A stretch of 64,000 bases of DNA from an uncultured bacterium (GCA_900319365.1 ONOE01000001.1:62001-126000); one strand, 5' to 3'; positions 8,484-18,806 are shown, numbered from the stretch's first letter. A program made the numbers and translations. Notes: a model not told the origin generated them from the letters alone.

Positions 8484-10985
8484 ATGGAAGATAATAAAAA
8501 GATTTTTTTAACTATACATGGTCATTTTTATCAGCCGCCAAGAGAAAATCCGTGGCTTGAAGCAATTGAGCTACAAGATAGTGCCACACCTAATCATGAC
8601 TGGAACGAAAGAGTTTGTGCTCAATGTTATACTCCCAATTCCGTTTCAAGAATTGTAGACAGCAGAAATAAAATCCTTGATATAGTTAACAATTACGCTC
8701 ACATGAGTTTTAACTTCGGTCCGACATTACTTTCGTGGATGGAAGAATATGCGCCGTTAACTTATGAAAGAATTATCAAGGCAGATATTGACAGCATTTC
8801 TGAACATAACGGACACGGAAACGCTATAGCGCAGGTTTATAACCACATGATTATGCCTCTTGCAAACGAAAGAGATAAACAAACTCAAATCATCTGGGGC
8901 ATAAAAGATTTTGAATACAGATTCGGGCGCAAGCCCGAAGGAATGTGGCTTGCCGAAACGGCTGCAGACGATGCGACCTTAAAAGCGCTTGCCGATAACG
9001 GAATAAAATTCACCATATTATCACCGTATCAGGCTTTGAGGGTAAAAAAATCAACCGATAAAGACTGGCAAGATGTAAGCTGGGGAAATATCGACCCTGC
9101 AAGAAGTTACAAATACATAATAAAATCCGACCCGTCAAAATCAATAAATTTATTCTTCTATGACGGTGCAATTTCCCGTTCTGTTGCATTTGACGAACTT
9201 TTAACAGACGGCAACAAATTCATAAAAAGATTGAAAGACGGTATTTCAAATACAAGAAATTATCCGCAGCTTGTTCATATTGCAACTGACGGTGAAAGCT
9301 ACGGACATCATACAAAGTTCGGCGATATGGCATTGTCTTACGTTTTGGAAATCAAAGCTAAATCAGAAGGATTTATGCTCACAAACTACAGTGAATATCT
9401 CGCAAATTATCCGAGCGATTACATTGCAGATATCAAAGAACCGTCATCATGGAGCTGTTTCCATGGTGTAGGGCGCTGGAAAGAAGATTGCGGATGTTCA
9501 ACAGGCGGACAGCCCGGGTGGAACCAGAAATGGAGAAAGCCTTTAAGAAATGCGCTTGACTTCTTGCGTGATAAACTTGCCGTATTGTTTGAAAACGAGG
9601 GAGCAAAATATTTTAATGACGATCCGTGGAATGTAAGAAACAAATATATTGATGTCGTTTTAGACAGATCATATTCAACCATTAAAGCGTTCCAAAAAGC
9701 TAATTTTAAACCTGAATTATCCGACACCGAGAGAGTTCGAGGGATGGAACTTCTTGAAATGCAAAGACACACAATGCTTATGTACACAAGCTGCGGGTGG
9801 TTCTTTAGCGAAATTTCAGGGATTGAAACGGTTCAAATAATAAAATATGCCGCAAGAGCAATGCAGCTTGCGCAAAACTTTACCGACGAAGATATTGAAA
9901 CTCCGTTTTTAAACATCTTAGACGAAGCAAAAAGTAATATTAAAGAATACGGCACTGGCAAAGATATCTATAACAGATTTATCAGACCGTCTGTCGTAAC
10001 AATGAAAGAAATTGCCGCATTGTGGGCTATATCTTCTTTATATGAAGAATTTGAAGATGAAGAAGATGTTTACTGTTACAGAGTAACGAGAAAAAATTAT
10101 CACACGGTAGAAAAAGGCAATACAAACCTTGTTGTCGGCAACATTGAAATCGTTTCAAAAATTACAATGCAGAAAGCAAATCTTGTATTTGCGCTTATGC
10201 AGTATGCTGACGGCGATTTCCATTGTGCAATGAAAGAATTTTCATCAAATGAAGAATACAACGAATTGAAAAATCATTTAATAAAGACATTCGTTCTTTA
10301 TCCGCAAACAGAGATTATTCGTGCGTTAGACGAAACTTTCGGAAAAGAATATTTCACCTTGAAAGATATCTTTATTGAAGAAAGAAAGAAAATTTTGCAA
10401 ATTCTTATTCAAGACCAGTTGAAAAAATTCGGTAGTGCGTATGAAGAAATGTATAATCAAGGTAAAAGCTCCATTTATCACATGCAAAGTTTAGGTCTTG
10501 AAATACCTAAAGAATTTAAAATTTCCGCAGGTTATACTTTGAGCCACAAATATAACGAACTTTTGCGAGGCAGCACGGGATTTATTGATGATAATATCAT
10601 ACAGCAGGTTATGGCAATCAATTATGAGGCTAAGAAAATCGGTATAGAAATTGATAAGACCGAATCGAACAAGAGCTTCGGCAGAAAAATCATAACCAAC
10701 CTGAAACGTTTAACAAAAAGTTTTGAAGCACGTCAGGCAGATGCCGTTGTTGAATTGTTTAATATCATTGAAAAACTGGAATTAAATATTGATATTACGG
10801 AAGCTCAAAATATTTACTTCAACAAAATATATCACAGAATTGGCGATATCATAGAAAACAGCAACTCCGAATTGAGCGAAAAAGATATCAACTTCATCAA
10901 TCTTTTACTCACAATCGGGGATAAATTGAATATCAATGTTGATTTCTACAGAATGAAGTTAGACAAATTAACGGCAAACGTATAG
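8484..10985 (+). CDS. Glycoside hydrolase family 57 with DUF3536
   Basis: 833 residues. The N-terminal GH57 (beta/alpha)7 barrel begins IFLTIHGHFYQPPRENPW. The GMWLAETA motif near residue 157 carries the predicted nucleophile Glu, and the FFYDG motif near residue 220 matches the region of the acid/base Asp. DUF3536 follows in the C-terminal half. GH57 enzymes act on alpha-glucans (amylase, branching or debranching activities). This DUF3536 subgroup is common in Cyanobacteria and relatives, but its exact substrate is not established. No signal peptide, so it is probably cytoplasmic and works on storage glucan. Confidence 0.85.
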   Translation: MEDNKKIFLTIHGHFYQPPRENPWLEAIELQDSATPNHDWNERVCAQCYTPNSVSRIVDSRNKILDIVNNYAHMSFNFGPTLLSWMEEYAPLTYERIIKADIDSISEHNGHGNAIAQVYNHMIMPLANERDKQTQIIWGIKDFEYRFGRKPEGMWLAETAADDATLKALADNGIKFTILSPYQALRVKKSTDKDWQDVSWGNIDPARSYKYIIKSDPSKSINLFFYDGAISRSVAFDELLTDGNKFIKRLKDGISNTRNYPQLVHIATDGESYGHHTKFGDMALSYVLEIKAKSEGFMLTNYSEYLANYPSDYIADIKEPSSWSCFHGVGRWKEDCGCSTGGQPGWNQKWRKPLRNALDFLRDKLAVLFENEGAKYFNDDPWNVRNKYIDVVLDRSYSTIKAFQKANFKPELSDTERVRGMELLEMQRHTMLMYTSCGWFFSEISGIETVQIIKYAARAMQLAQNFTDEDIETPFLNILDEAKSNIKEYGTGKDIYNRFIRPSVVTMKEIAALWAISSLYEEFEDEEDVYCYRVTRKNYHTVEKGNTNLVVGNIEIVSKITMQKANLVFALMQYADGDFHCAMKEFSSNEEYNELKNHLIKTFVLYPQTEIIRALDETFGKEYFTLKDIFIEERKKILQILIQDQLKKFGSAYEEMYNQGKSSIYHMQSLGLEIPKEFKISAGYTLSHKYNELLRGSTGFIDDNIIQQVMAINYEAKKIGIEIDKTESNKSFGRKIITNLKRLTKSFEARQADAVVELFNIIEKLELNIDITEAQNIYFNKIYHRIGDIIENSNSELSEKDINFINLLLTIGDKLNINVDFYRMKLDKLTANV

Positions 10986-11088
10986 CATAGCGTTTTGCGT
11001 TTAAGAATTACATTTGTTACAAAATTTCCATATAAAGAAAAATATGTTATATTGTTAGTGATTAGCGATATTTTTGAGGTTGAGCGTA

Positions 11089-11460
11089 ATGAAAAAAATT
11101 CTTATAGCTGATGATGAGCAAGACATTGTAGAAAGTTTAAAATTTGTACTTGAAGGGTGCGGATACACCTGTTATTGCGCATACAACGGGGAGGACGGAT
11201 TAAAAATGGCACGTGAAATCATGCCTGATTTAATTATTCTTGACGTTATGATGCCCAGAATAAACGGTTACAAAATCAGCCGTCTGCTTAAATTTGACAA
11301 GAAATACAAAAATATTCCCATACTTATGATTACCGCAAGATCTCAAGAAGAAGATAAACTTATCGGCGAAGAAACGGGAGCCGATGAATATATTACAAAA
11401 CCTTTTGATTTGGATAAAGTTTTGGATACGGTAAAAAAATATTTGGATAAAGACGCATAA
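11089..11460 (+). CDS. Single-domain CheY-like response regulator
   Basis: 123 residues from the ATG at 11089. The acidic pocket is in ADDEQD, the phospho-acceptor Asp is in LIILDVMMPRING near residue 53, the Thr is in ITAR, and the Lys is in YITKPFD. There is no output domain. The stop is 2 nt before the start of the PilB-like gene, so the two form an operon; a receiver/PilB-like pair suggests control of a pilus or secretion-like machine. The start was moved from 11074 because MKKILIADDE is the family start and GAGGTTGAG precedes it. Confidence 0.88.
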   Translation: MKKILIADDEQDIVESLKFVLEGCGYTCYCAYNGEDGLKMAREIMPDLIILDVMMPRINGYKISRLLKFDKKYKNIPILMITARSQEEDKLIGEETGADEYITKPFDLDKVLDTVKKYLDKDA

Positions 11461-11462
11461 CT

Positions 11463-12845
11463 ATGGCAGCAATTACAAATAAAACACTTGAAACATTAAA
11501 ATATGACTTGGTAAGAGATGGGCTTGTTCAGTATGAAGTTCTGGAACAGGCACAAGAGCTTGCCGATGCAAGAAATATCAATATCGGTCAGGCGCTTATT
11601 GATTCAAATTCGATAACAGAAGATCTGCTTATAAAATTTTTGGAATCTAAACTTCACACGCCGTATGTTAATCTCGAAGATTACGAGCCTGATCCGAAAT
11701 GTTTGAAATACATAAGCTATACCGATGCAAGAAGATATAAAATTATACCTTTGTTCAAGATAGAAAATACCTTGACTGTTGCAATGTCTGACCCCAGAAA
11801 CCTTTTTGCAATAGATAAGATTATGGAAAGCGCAGAATGCGAAATTGACCCTGTACTGTCTTCAGAAGAAAGTATTTTGAAAAAGATTGACGAATATTAT
11901 AAATCCGACATTTCTTTAGGAAATATTTCAACCGAACTTCACTCTGGCTACAACTGGCAGGAAGAACTGCACAAAGAAGATTTGAGCGATAATCATATAC
12001 AAAAAATTATTAAAGCCATTTTAAAACAGGCAATAATTGAAGAAATCCACGAAGTCATATTCCAATGTGACGATGAAGGGCTCGGAGTATATTTTAAAAA
12101 GCAGGGTGAAATGTTAAATAAAGGCTACATTCCCGCCGTATTGATTTCATCTTTTGTATCAAAATTAAAAAGCCTTGCCGAATTGGATCCGTCGGTATCT
12201 GAAGTTCCGCAGCTTGGAAAATTATGCTTTAAAGTTGATGACATAATTGTAATGTCGAGCGTTTCAACATTCCCGACGATTATGGGCGAGAGAATATTTT
12301 TGAAAATATACAAGCCTCCCAAAGCTTTAAATAAAATAATTACATCAAAATCAGATTTATCGCAAATCCGCCGTGCGCTTGAAAAACCCGGAATAATTCT
12401 TGTTTGCGGGTCATCATTGAGCGGTAAAACGCACGTGATTTATTCCCTGCTCCAAGAAGCGGCAAAAAGCGGAACAAAAAATATTATGACCCTTGAAAGT
12501 ATTGCCAAATATGAGTTAAAAGGGGTCAATCAATGTGAATTTAACGAAAACGTCGGTTTTAACATGGATAAGGCGGCACGCTTCATCACGTTCCAAAACC
12601 CCGATATTATCTATCTTGAGGGGATAAAATCAAAAGCATCGTTTGATTATTTTTCAAGCCTTGTTTATGATGATAAAACGATTATTATGGAATTTCTCGC
12701 AAACAATATGGACGATTTGCGCACCAAAATGGCATTTTCGGATTTTGATACACTAAAATCCATAATATCATTGCTGATATTTATTCACTCGAAAAACAGC
12801 GTCGAAGTATTTGACAGAGAGAATTTGCAAAAATACCTCGGATAA
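11463..12845 (+). CDS. PilB/GspE-like ATPase with divergent catalytic motifs
   Basis: 460 residues. Residues ~1-145 form a MshEN-type type II secretion N-terminal domain (IGQALIDSNSITEDLLIKFL). The rest is a GspE/PilB ATPase core. The Walker A is intact as GSSLSGKT near residue 319. The Walker B region reads PDIIYLEGIKS instead of the usual DPDIILVGEIRD, the C4 zinc finger common in GspE/PilB is absent, and the protein is shorter than the usual ~560 residues. It may be a non-canonical or regulatory member. It is translated from the same message as the receiver protein upstream. Confidence 0.7.
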   Translation: MAAITNKTLETLKYDLVRDGLVQYEVLEQAQELADARNINIGQALIDSNSITEDLLIKFLESKLHTPYVNLEDYEPDPKCLKYISYTDARRYKIIPLFKIENTLTVAMSDPRNLFAIDKIMESAECEIDPVLSSEESILKKIDEYYKSDISLGNISTELHSGYNWQEELHKEDLSDNHIQKIIKAILKQAIIEEIHEVIFQCDDEGLGVYFKKQGEMLNKGYIPAVLISSFVSKLKSLAELDPSVSEVPQLGKLCFKVDDIIVMSSVSTFPTIMGERIFLKIYKPPKALNKIITSKSDLSQIRRALEKPGIILVCGSSLSGKTHVIYSLLQEAAKSGTKNIMTLESIAKYELKGVNQCEFNENVGFNMDKAARFITFQNPDIIYLEGIKSKASFDYFSSLVYDDKTIIMEFLANNMDDLRTKMAFSDFDTLKSIISLLIFIHSKNSVEVFDRENLQKYLG

Positions 12846-12876
12846 AAATTTGTTTTAATCCCGTTTCAAAAAGAAG

Positions 12877-14592
12877 TTAAGCGGCAGCTTCCTGTTCTTT
12901 TTCTGCCTTGGGCTTTAAAAGGTCAACACCGGTAAAATTCTTTTGTTTTAAAAATTCTCTGTTTTCGGGAGATAACATTTTGTCATCTGTTTGTTGAGCA
13001 TCTTGCTGCGGGTTTTTAGCTTCATTTGCAGCTTGTTTTGCAAGTCTGCGTTTAGTTAAAGCGATGTTTAATCTCGGAATGCCGATACCTAAAACAAGAC
13101 CCGAATAAGCATAACCTGCTAACTGAGCGAGTGTTAAAATACCGAGTTTTTTCTTGGCAGCTTTTGTGATACCTTTATCTTCAAGATTATTTACGGCTTT
13201 CATCAATTCTTTAAAATTCAAAGCTTTACCGTCTTTGAACGCTTTGTCTTTCAATTCTTCATGCAATACTTCATTTCTTGTTTTCAATGAAGATGAAGTA
13301 ATCCAGTTAAGAATACCGCCTTTTTTCTCTTGCTTAATTAAATCTTTATCAAGACCTTGAGCAACAAGTTTTTGTACGAAGTTACCCAAAATCAACCAGT
13401 TAACAAATCCTAAAACATCTTTTGTAGCTGATTCTTTCAATTCGTTATCGTTTCTTGCAGACATAAATCTCGACATAATGGTTGCACCGTAAATAAACTT
13501 TAACTGGCTGATAGTCGGAGTAAATCCTTTGAATTGAAGATTTTTAAGCAAGTTCTTAGGATTTCCGATAGTAGCAATTACGCCTGCGCCGAATACGGTA
13601 GCAGTTAAAGCTTTTTTAATCTTGAATTTTGCAGAATCATCTTTTTTGCCGCCGCCTACGAAACTGTCTGAACCTGTCTTGCGTTTTGTAAGCCACATAT
13701 TGATAGGCTGAACGCTACAGCCGACAAGTGATGCAATCAATACACCGGCAATTGATCTTTTCATGTTCAAGCCTTTTAAAGCTTTGAGAAATTTATTTTC
13801 GGCAACGCCTGATGCAGCTTTGAAAGCTTCTGCAACTTTATCTTTTGTATATAATTTTGATAATTTAAAAGTATTTTCAACGATAGAACCTACGTTGTAG
13901 CGTGAAGAATGTTGTTTTGCACCATTTTCGGCGATTATTCTAAAGTTGTTTTCAAGACTGTTTGAAGAAGTAAGAATATTTTTTACATTATTCATTGCTT
14001 CTTTTGACAATTTATCGCTTTTGCCTAATTCATCGGTTAAAATTGATGCGGCTTTCTTGATATCTTCATCTTTAAATTTAACCCATTTGCCTGCTTTGCC
14101 GTCTTTATCATTTTTAAAGACTTCATATTTGCTTAATGCTGCTTCAATTTTTTGCTGCAGGGGCATATTTGCATCTTTGTGCCAAATATCGCCCATCATA
14201 TCGATAGTTTCAGAATCAGCAAAAACAGAAGATATTTCTTTATTTTTAAAACCGTAAGCCTTAGCAACACCCGTTGCAAGAGCAGCACCCGCCAAAGTTC
14301 CGTACAAACCGACAGATGAATCGTTGATTGTACCCATTGATTCACGACGGGCAGTTTCCATACCCGCATTTACGCCTCTTGTAAAGTCGGTCAAAGTTCT
14401 CGGCGTAACCATGAATGCAAAGTCAACAAAGTTTGCACCCCACGCAGGACTTGTATCAAGGAAGTTCAAAACCTGAGCCGCAGCTATCGGCAATCCCGTA
14501 AAATTGGGGTTTGCTTGTGCGGGGTTCTTTTTACTGTTTTGAATTGGTCTGTTTTGATAATTGTTAAATTGTTGTAAACTGTCGATTTTCAT
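12877..14592 (-). CDS. Multi-pass membrane protein, NFTGL family, copy 1
   Basis: 571 residues, not a family I can name. The N-terminus carries an NPNFTGL motif (residues ~28-34) followed by ~40 residues and a conserved VTPRTLTDF. Several hydrophobic helices include IAGVLIASLVGCSVQPINMW. Conserved points shared with the copies at 14593 and 38910 are xPRTxxxT, R-E-S/I-x-G, a [SD]W..[SD]-S-I-x-x [hydrophobic], QPIN/QKIN before a Lys/Arg-rich segment, and R-[FI]-x-[AS]-x-[ND]-x-x-E-L-[KR]-E. It lies 0 nt downstream of its paralogue, as an operon. Confidence 0.7.
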   Translation of the reverse strand: MKIDSLQQFNNYQNRPIQNSKKNPAQANPNFTGLPIAAAQVLNFLDTSPAWGANFVDFAFMVTPRTLTDFTRGVNAGMETARRESMGTINDSSVGLYGTLAGAALATGVAKAYGFKNKEISSVFADSETIDMMGDIWHKDANMPLQQKIEAALSKYEVFKNDKDGKAGKWVKFKDEDIKKAASILTDELGKSDKLSKEAMNNVKNILTSSNSLENNFRIIAENGAKQHSSRYNVGSIVENTFKLSKLYTKDKVAEAFKAASGVAENKFLKALKGLNMKRSIAGVLIASLVGCSVQPINMWLTKRKTGSDSFVGGGKKDDSAKFKIKKALTATVFGAGVIATIGNPKNLLKNLQFKGFTPTISQLKFIYGATIMSRFMSARNDNELKESATKDVLGFVNWLILGNFVQKLVAQGLDKDLIKQEKKGGILNWITSSSLKTRNEVLHEELKDKAFKDGKALNFKELMKAVNNLEDKGITKAAKKKLGILTLAQLAGYAYSGLVLGIGIPRLNIALTKRRLAKQAANEAKNPQQDAQQTDDKMLSPENREFLKQKNFTGVDLLKPKAEKEQEAAA

Positions 14593-16314
14593 TTAAGCAA
14601 CCTTTTGATTTTTGTCTAACATAAAAGCTTTAAAAGCCGGTGATTGAGATAATTTGCTGGTGAAAGATGCGCTGGCGGCATTTGCCATTGCCTCTTTTTG
14701 TGCAAGCTCTTTTTGCTTTTTGTTAGTCTGGGTTCGTGTATATAAGGGGATAAATATTCCTAAGGCTAATAGTGAGAATGCCAAATTGCCCAACTGGCAG
14801 AATGATCTTAACACTACACCTTTGTGTCTTAAAGCTTTATCTGCTGCTGCATTGAGTTCATCTGTTGATTTCATTGTTGTATGTTTTGCCCAATTCCAGA
14901 ATTTCTGTGCAGGATTTGCTTTAGGATCACTTTCTTTTAATTTATTAATAAGCTGTACGCCTGTTAATTTTTGCAATAAGGTTGCAATTCCTTTAGCGGC
15001 ATAATCGCCTAAGAAATAGAAACTTGAGAATGTTGCTATATCACGAATTGTGTTTTCTTTTAATTCGTTTGAATCTTCGGCAGCTGCAATACGACTTGAA
15101 AAAGTTGCCGCAGAAATTATTCTTGCCTGATCCATTGTCGGGAAGATGTTTTTAAACTGGAACATCTTCAAACTCGGTCTGTCTAAAAGCATTGACAAAC
15201 CTGCAACGCCCCACATCAAAGGAACAGCGAAGAATTTTTGTGCCGTCAATTTTTTCTTTTCATCAGGTGTTAAGTGTCTGTCTTTATCATCGTTATAAAT
15301 AGGAGCACCGCTCTTGCCTGACAATTTGTGTGTAATCCAACGGTTAATCGGCTGAGCTGATATCGCAAGAGGAATGATAAATCCTAATAAACCGATTGCA
15401 CTCTTGCCGTTTACAAGTTTTTTAGCTTTTGAGAAATATTTTAAAGCTTTATCGTTATCTAAAACAATGTTTTCTTTTGAAACACCGCTCAACATTTCTC
15501 CTGCGCTGTTTAACAGGTGAGATAACGAACTTGTCGAGAATTTTGTTTCTCCGCCGAATTTTATGTTTTCGGCTATGCCTGTTTTACCGACAACATAGTG
15601 ATACAAGTCATCAGTATATTTTTTATATGATTTAATATGGAATAACTTTTTAAGTCCTTTACCGTTAGATGCTTTTTCTTCTTTTGTTCCGTGAACTATG
15701 TTATCAGCGGTTTTTCTTAAAATCTCATCAAATTTCTCATCGTTTGCCAAAATGTCTTTGAAAGCTTTTTCTTTATCGCCGTCAACACCTTTTAAGTCGA
15801 CTATCATATTTTTAAGAGTTGAATAAACTTTGTCTTCGGGTTTGACATCGGTTGCGGCTTTGAAATATTTTTGAATATTATCAATAGTTTCGCTGTTAGC
15901 CCATGATTTCGTCAAATCAGATTTGTTAAACCCGCCCATAATAGGTCTGTTTAAAAGTTTTGCAACACCCATGACTATGAAACTCGGGATTAAACAGTTA
16001 ATAATTAACCCTGAAGATTCCCTTCTGAATGCCTCAAAACCGCCAAAAAGGTTTAAGTGGCGTTTTTCTTGACCGTTTTCATCTTTTTTCTTGGAACCGA
16101 TAAATGTTTCAAAGAAAGTTCTCGGCAAAATGGCCGTAGACAAATCCAATACCGAAACGTTAACCATAGGGTTAGCTTCGCATGTTTGAACCATTTTAAG
16201 AGCTACATCGCCCAATCCCGTAAAATTGGGGTTTGCCGTATGTTTTTGACCCATACGGTTTTTAAGGGGTTCATTATTATTATTTACACTACCTAATTCA
16301 ACTTTTCTAATCAT
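14593..16314 (-). CDS. Multi-pass membrane protein, NFTGL family, copy 2
   Basis: 573 residues, the upstream member of the tandem pair. NPNFTGL is at residues ~28-34, followed by ILPRTFFETF, RRESSGLIINCL, ISAQPINRWITHKLSG and ISAATFSSRIAAAEDSNELKEN. About five hydrophobic segments are seen, with the last near the C-terminus (LAFSLLALGIFIPLY). No signal peptide precedes the motif, and the first 60 residues are hydrophilic. The stop codon directly precedes the next start, so the pair is coupled. Function is unknown. Confidence 0.7.
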   Translation of the reverse strand: MIRKVELGSVNNNNEPLKNRMGQKHTANPNFTGLGDVALKMVQTCEANPMVNVSVLDLSTAILPRTFFETFIGSKKKDENGQEKRHLNLFGGFEAFRRESSGLIINCLIPSFIVMGVAKLLNRPIMGGFNKSDLTKSWANSETIDNIQKYFKAATDVKPEDKVYSTLKNMIVDLKGVDGDKEKAFKDILANDEKFDEILRKTADNIVHGTKEEKASNGKGLKKLFHIKSYKKYTDDLYHYVVGKTGIAENIKFGGETKFSTSSLSHLLNSAGEMLSGVSKENIVLDNDKALKYFSKAKKLVNGKSAIGLLGFIIPLAISAQPINRWITHKLSGKSGAPIYNDDKDRHLTPDEKKKLTAQKFFAVPLMWGVAGLSMLLDRPSLKMFQFKNIFPTMDQARIISAATFSSRIAAAEDSNELKENTIRDIATFSSFYFLGDYAAKGIATLLQKLTGVQLINKLKESDPKANPAQKFWNWAKHTTMKSTDELNAAADKALRHKGVVLRSFCQLGNLAFSLLALGIFIPLYTRTQTNKKQKELAQKEAMANAASASFTSKLSQSPAFKAFMLDKNQKVA

Positions 16315-16726
16315 ATTTCGTTTGTTCTACTACTAAACTGCCTGTCTAAATTATAACCAAAGTACATATTAATTAAAAGCACGGCAAAATAAAAATTGCC
16401 TTTTTTACACTAAATATAAAGTTTATGTAAAGATGAATTTTTGAATAATTTTCTAAAAATATATATAATTAGAATGAAAAATTGGCAAAAAATCAAAAAA
16501 CAAGGTTCAAAATCTCAAAATTTACCAAAAAATACGCAAAAACAATCAAAAAATTTTTTGTAAATTTTTGTAAAGATTTCAAATCAGTTTTTAAAATCTG
16601 CTAAAAACAAGTCATGACATGCTTTTTAAGGGTTTTGTAAAAATCCGCTTTATATTGTATATTTTTTTAAAAAGTTTATTGTAGAATGGAATTATATACA
16701 CTAAGAATAGCAGAGATTTATATATA
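16315..16726. other. Gene-free AT-rich spacer with divergent promoters
   Basis: 412 nt between divergent genes. It is very AT-rich, with repeated A- and T-runs (16480-16600) and a 14-bp palindrome CAAAAAATTTTTTG at 16547-16560. It presumably holds promoters for the NFTGL pair and the LCP gene. I see no ORF or RNA gene. Confidence 0.5.
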
Positions 16727-18073
16727 ATGAGAGATAACAGAAGTTATAGAACAAGCAAAAGACAAAGTTCAAGAAGAAGTCCGAATCCTTACGAGCAGTA
16801 CAAAGGACGTAAGTACAAATCGGGCAACTCTTCATTTAAAAAAGCTTTAACAATGATGGCTATTATATTTTTTATAATATTAGCCGGCATATTACTTTTC
16901 GCAAACGGCGGAGATTTTGTGGTAAAACACTTCGGTGCGGATTCATTTATTGCAAAATTTATCACGGGAATTTCTAAAGACAACGGCGCAAAATCGGATT
17001 TCAGTTTGCCGTTCGGTCCTAAAAGACAGAATATTTTGCTTTTGGGTGTTGATTCAAACGGTGCGGATTCTGATTTGTGGGTCGGAACAAGAACGGATAC
17101 CATTATCCTTATGAACATTGACCCCAGAACAAAAACGGTTAATGCAATTTCAATTCCCCGAGACAGTAAAGTCTATCTGCCAAACGGCATGGGTACGCAA
17201 AAAATCAATGCTGCGCACGCTATCGGCGGAATTAATATGACTATTCAAACCATTGAAGATACTTTGGGTGTAAAAATCGACAAGTACATAATGTTCCACG
17301 ACGAAGGCGTAAGAGCCGTCGTTAAGGCTCTGGGCGGAGTTGATATTTATGTTGAAAAGAACATGAATTATGATGATAGTTCGGGGCATTTGCATATACA
17401 TTTAACTAAAGGCAAACACCACTTAACAGACAGAGATGTTGTAGAATATCTGCGTTTCAGACATGATGCAACGGGCGATATCGGGAGAACAAAAAGACAG
17501 CAATGGTTCTTGAGAGGATTGCTTGCTGATTTGAAAAAACCCGAAACGGTAGTAAAAATCCCTAAACTCGTTTCTGTTGTTCATAAATACGTAAAAACAG
17601 ATATGACACCTTTTGAAATGACTCAGTATGCAAAACTTGCATCTCATTTTGATATGGATAATATTGAAATAGCAATGCTTCCAGGGGCACCGAATAAACA
17701 CGGATATACAAGCTACTGGATATTAGACCCCGAAAAAACTCAAGATGTAATTGACAGATTAATTTACCGTGAAAATGCGGATGCAAGAAAAGAGCACTAC
17801 AGCGCAAGTATTATGAGTTCAGTTAACCGCAAAGCTGATGCGCAGGAACTTAAAAAAGAACTTACAGACAGCGGGATAAGCGTTGTTTGTATGGGTACTT
17901 CAAATTCTACCCATTCTCAATTCATTGCTCAATCAAAATATGTAACAATAGATTACTATGCACAGCTTAAAAAACAGGTTCCTAAAGTAAAATCTAAACA
18001 ATTCGTTTATGATCCGTCAGATTATCTGTGCGCAAAAAGCGATTTCACCGTTGTACTTGCAGGCGAAAATTAG
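16727..18073 (+). CDS. LytR-CpsA-Psr (LCP) family protein with LytR_C domain
   Basis: 448 residues: a cytoplasmic basic N-terminus (~42 residues), one membrane helix (ALTMMAIIFFIILAGILLFA), then an extracytoplasmic LCP domain with NILLLGVDS, TRTDTIILMNID, ISIPRDS and YLRFRHDATGDIGRTKRQQ, which contain the conserved Asp and Arg residues that bind polyprenyl pyrophosphate. A C-terminal LytR_C-like domain follows (residues ~365-440). LCP enzymes transfer glycopolymers from lipid carriers to peptidoglycan or other acceptors. The gene precedes lemA by 85 nt. Confidence 0.9.
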   Translation: MRDNRSYRTSKRQSSRRSPNPYEQYKGRKYKSGNSSFKKALTMMAIIFFIILAGILLFANGGDFVVKHFGADSFIAKFITGISKDNGAKSDFSLPFGPKRQNILLLGVDSNGADSDLWVGTRTDTIILMNIDPRTKTVNAISIPRDSKVYLPNGMGTQKINAAHAIGGINMTIQTIEDTLGVKIDKYIMFHDEGVRAVVKALGGVDIYVEKNMNYDDSSGHLHIHLTKGKHHLTDRDVVEYLRFRHDATGDIGRTKRQQWFLRGLLADLKKPETVVKIPKLVSVVHKYVKTDMTPFEMTQYAKLASHFDMDNIEIAMLPGAPNKHGYTSYWILDPEKTQDVIDRLIYRENADARKEHYSASIMSSVNRKADAQELKKELTDSGISVVCMGTSNSTHSQFIAQSKYVTIDYYAQLKKQVPKVKSKQFVYDPSDYLCAKSDFTVVLAGEN

Positions 18074-18158
18074 AACTTTTCATTCATGAACTTGTAAACA
18101 TCAGCGCAAAATGTTATAATAGTATTTGAGCACGTGATATGAAAGGGTTAATGAATTT

Positions 18159-18740
18159 ATGAAATCTATGGTTGAGCTAATTATCATTATAGTTGTTTGT
18201 GCAGTAATTTTAGGCTGGCTGTACGGAATGTATGTCAATTTGATTAAGTTGAAAAACAAAGCAAAAGAAGCCATGAGCGGAATTGATATACAATTGAGAA
18301 AAAGATATGATTTAATTCCGAATATTTTGACAATCGCTCAAAAATATATGGAACACGAAAGAGGATTGCTTGAAGAAATTACACGATTGAGATCTCAAGC
18401 GACAGCAATTCGTTCTGATGCAGATACAATCGGTAAGAAAATTGATTTGGATAATCAAATAACCGCAAAAATGGGTCAATTGATGGTTAATGTCGAAAAT
18501 TACCCTCAATTAAAAGCCGATCAAACAATGATGCATGCAATGCAGACATATTCCGAAGTCGAAGAACACATTGCGGCTGCAAGAAGATTTTATAACAGCG
18601 CAGTAAACGAATTAAACAATGCGGTAGAAATCTTCCCGAGTTCAGTAATTGCAGCATTTGTAGGCATTAAACCTTGCCCGTTCTTCGAAACTGATGAGAG
18701 CGCAAGACAACCCGTTGATGCCAGAGATTATTTAAAATAA
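18159..18740 (+). CDS. lemA: LemA family protein
   Basis: 193 residues: one N-terminal membrane helix (VELIIIIVVCAVILGWLYGM), then the helical LemA domain with IQLRKRYDLIPNILTIAQKY and ARRFYNSAVNELNNAVEIFP, both family hallmarks. LemA proteins are inner-membrane proteins of unclear function, often linked to envelope maintenance. It ends just before a strong terminator hairpin. Confidence 0.92.
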   Translation: MKSMVELIIIIVVCAVILGWLYGMYVNLIKLKNKAKEAMSGIDIQLRKRYDLIPNILTIAQKYMEHERGLLEEITRLRSQATAIRSDADTIGKKIDLDNQITAKMGQLMVNVENYPQLKADQTMMHAMQTYSEVEEHIAAARRFYNSAVNELNNAVEIFPSSVIAAFVGIKPCPFFETDESARQPVDARDYLK

Positions 18741-18757
18741 ACAAAAAAGAATAATAA

Positions 18758-18806
18758 AAAAAGAAAAATTTTATCATCCGTTCGGGTGCATAAAATTTTT
18801 CTTTTT
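18758..18806. terminator. Long hairpin terminator after lemA
   Basis: AAAAAGAAAAATTTTAT, a CATCC/GGGTG stem top with a GTTC loop, and ATAAAATTTTTCTTTTT: a stem of about 20 bp ending in a T run. It can act on both strands and separates lemA from tRNA-Arg. Confidence 0.85.
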
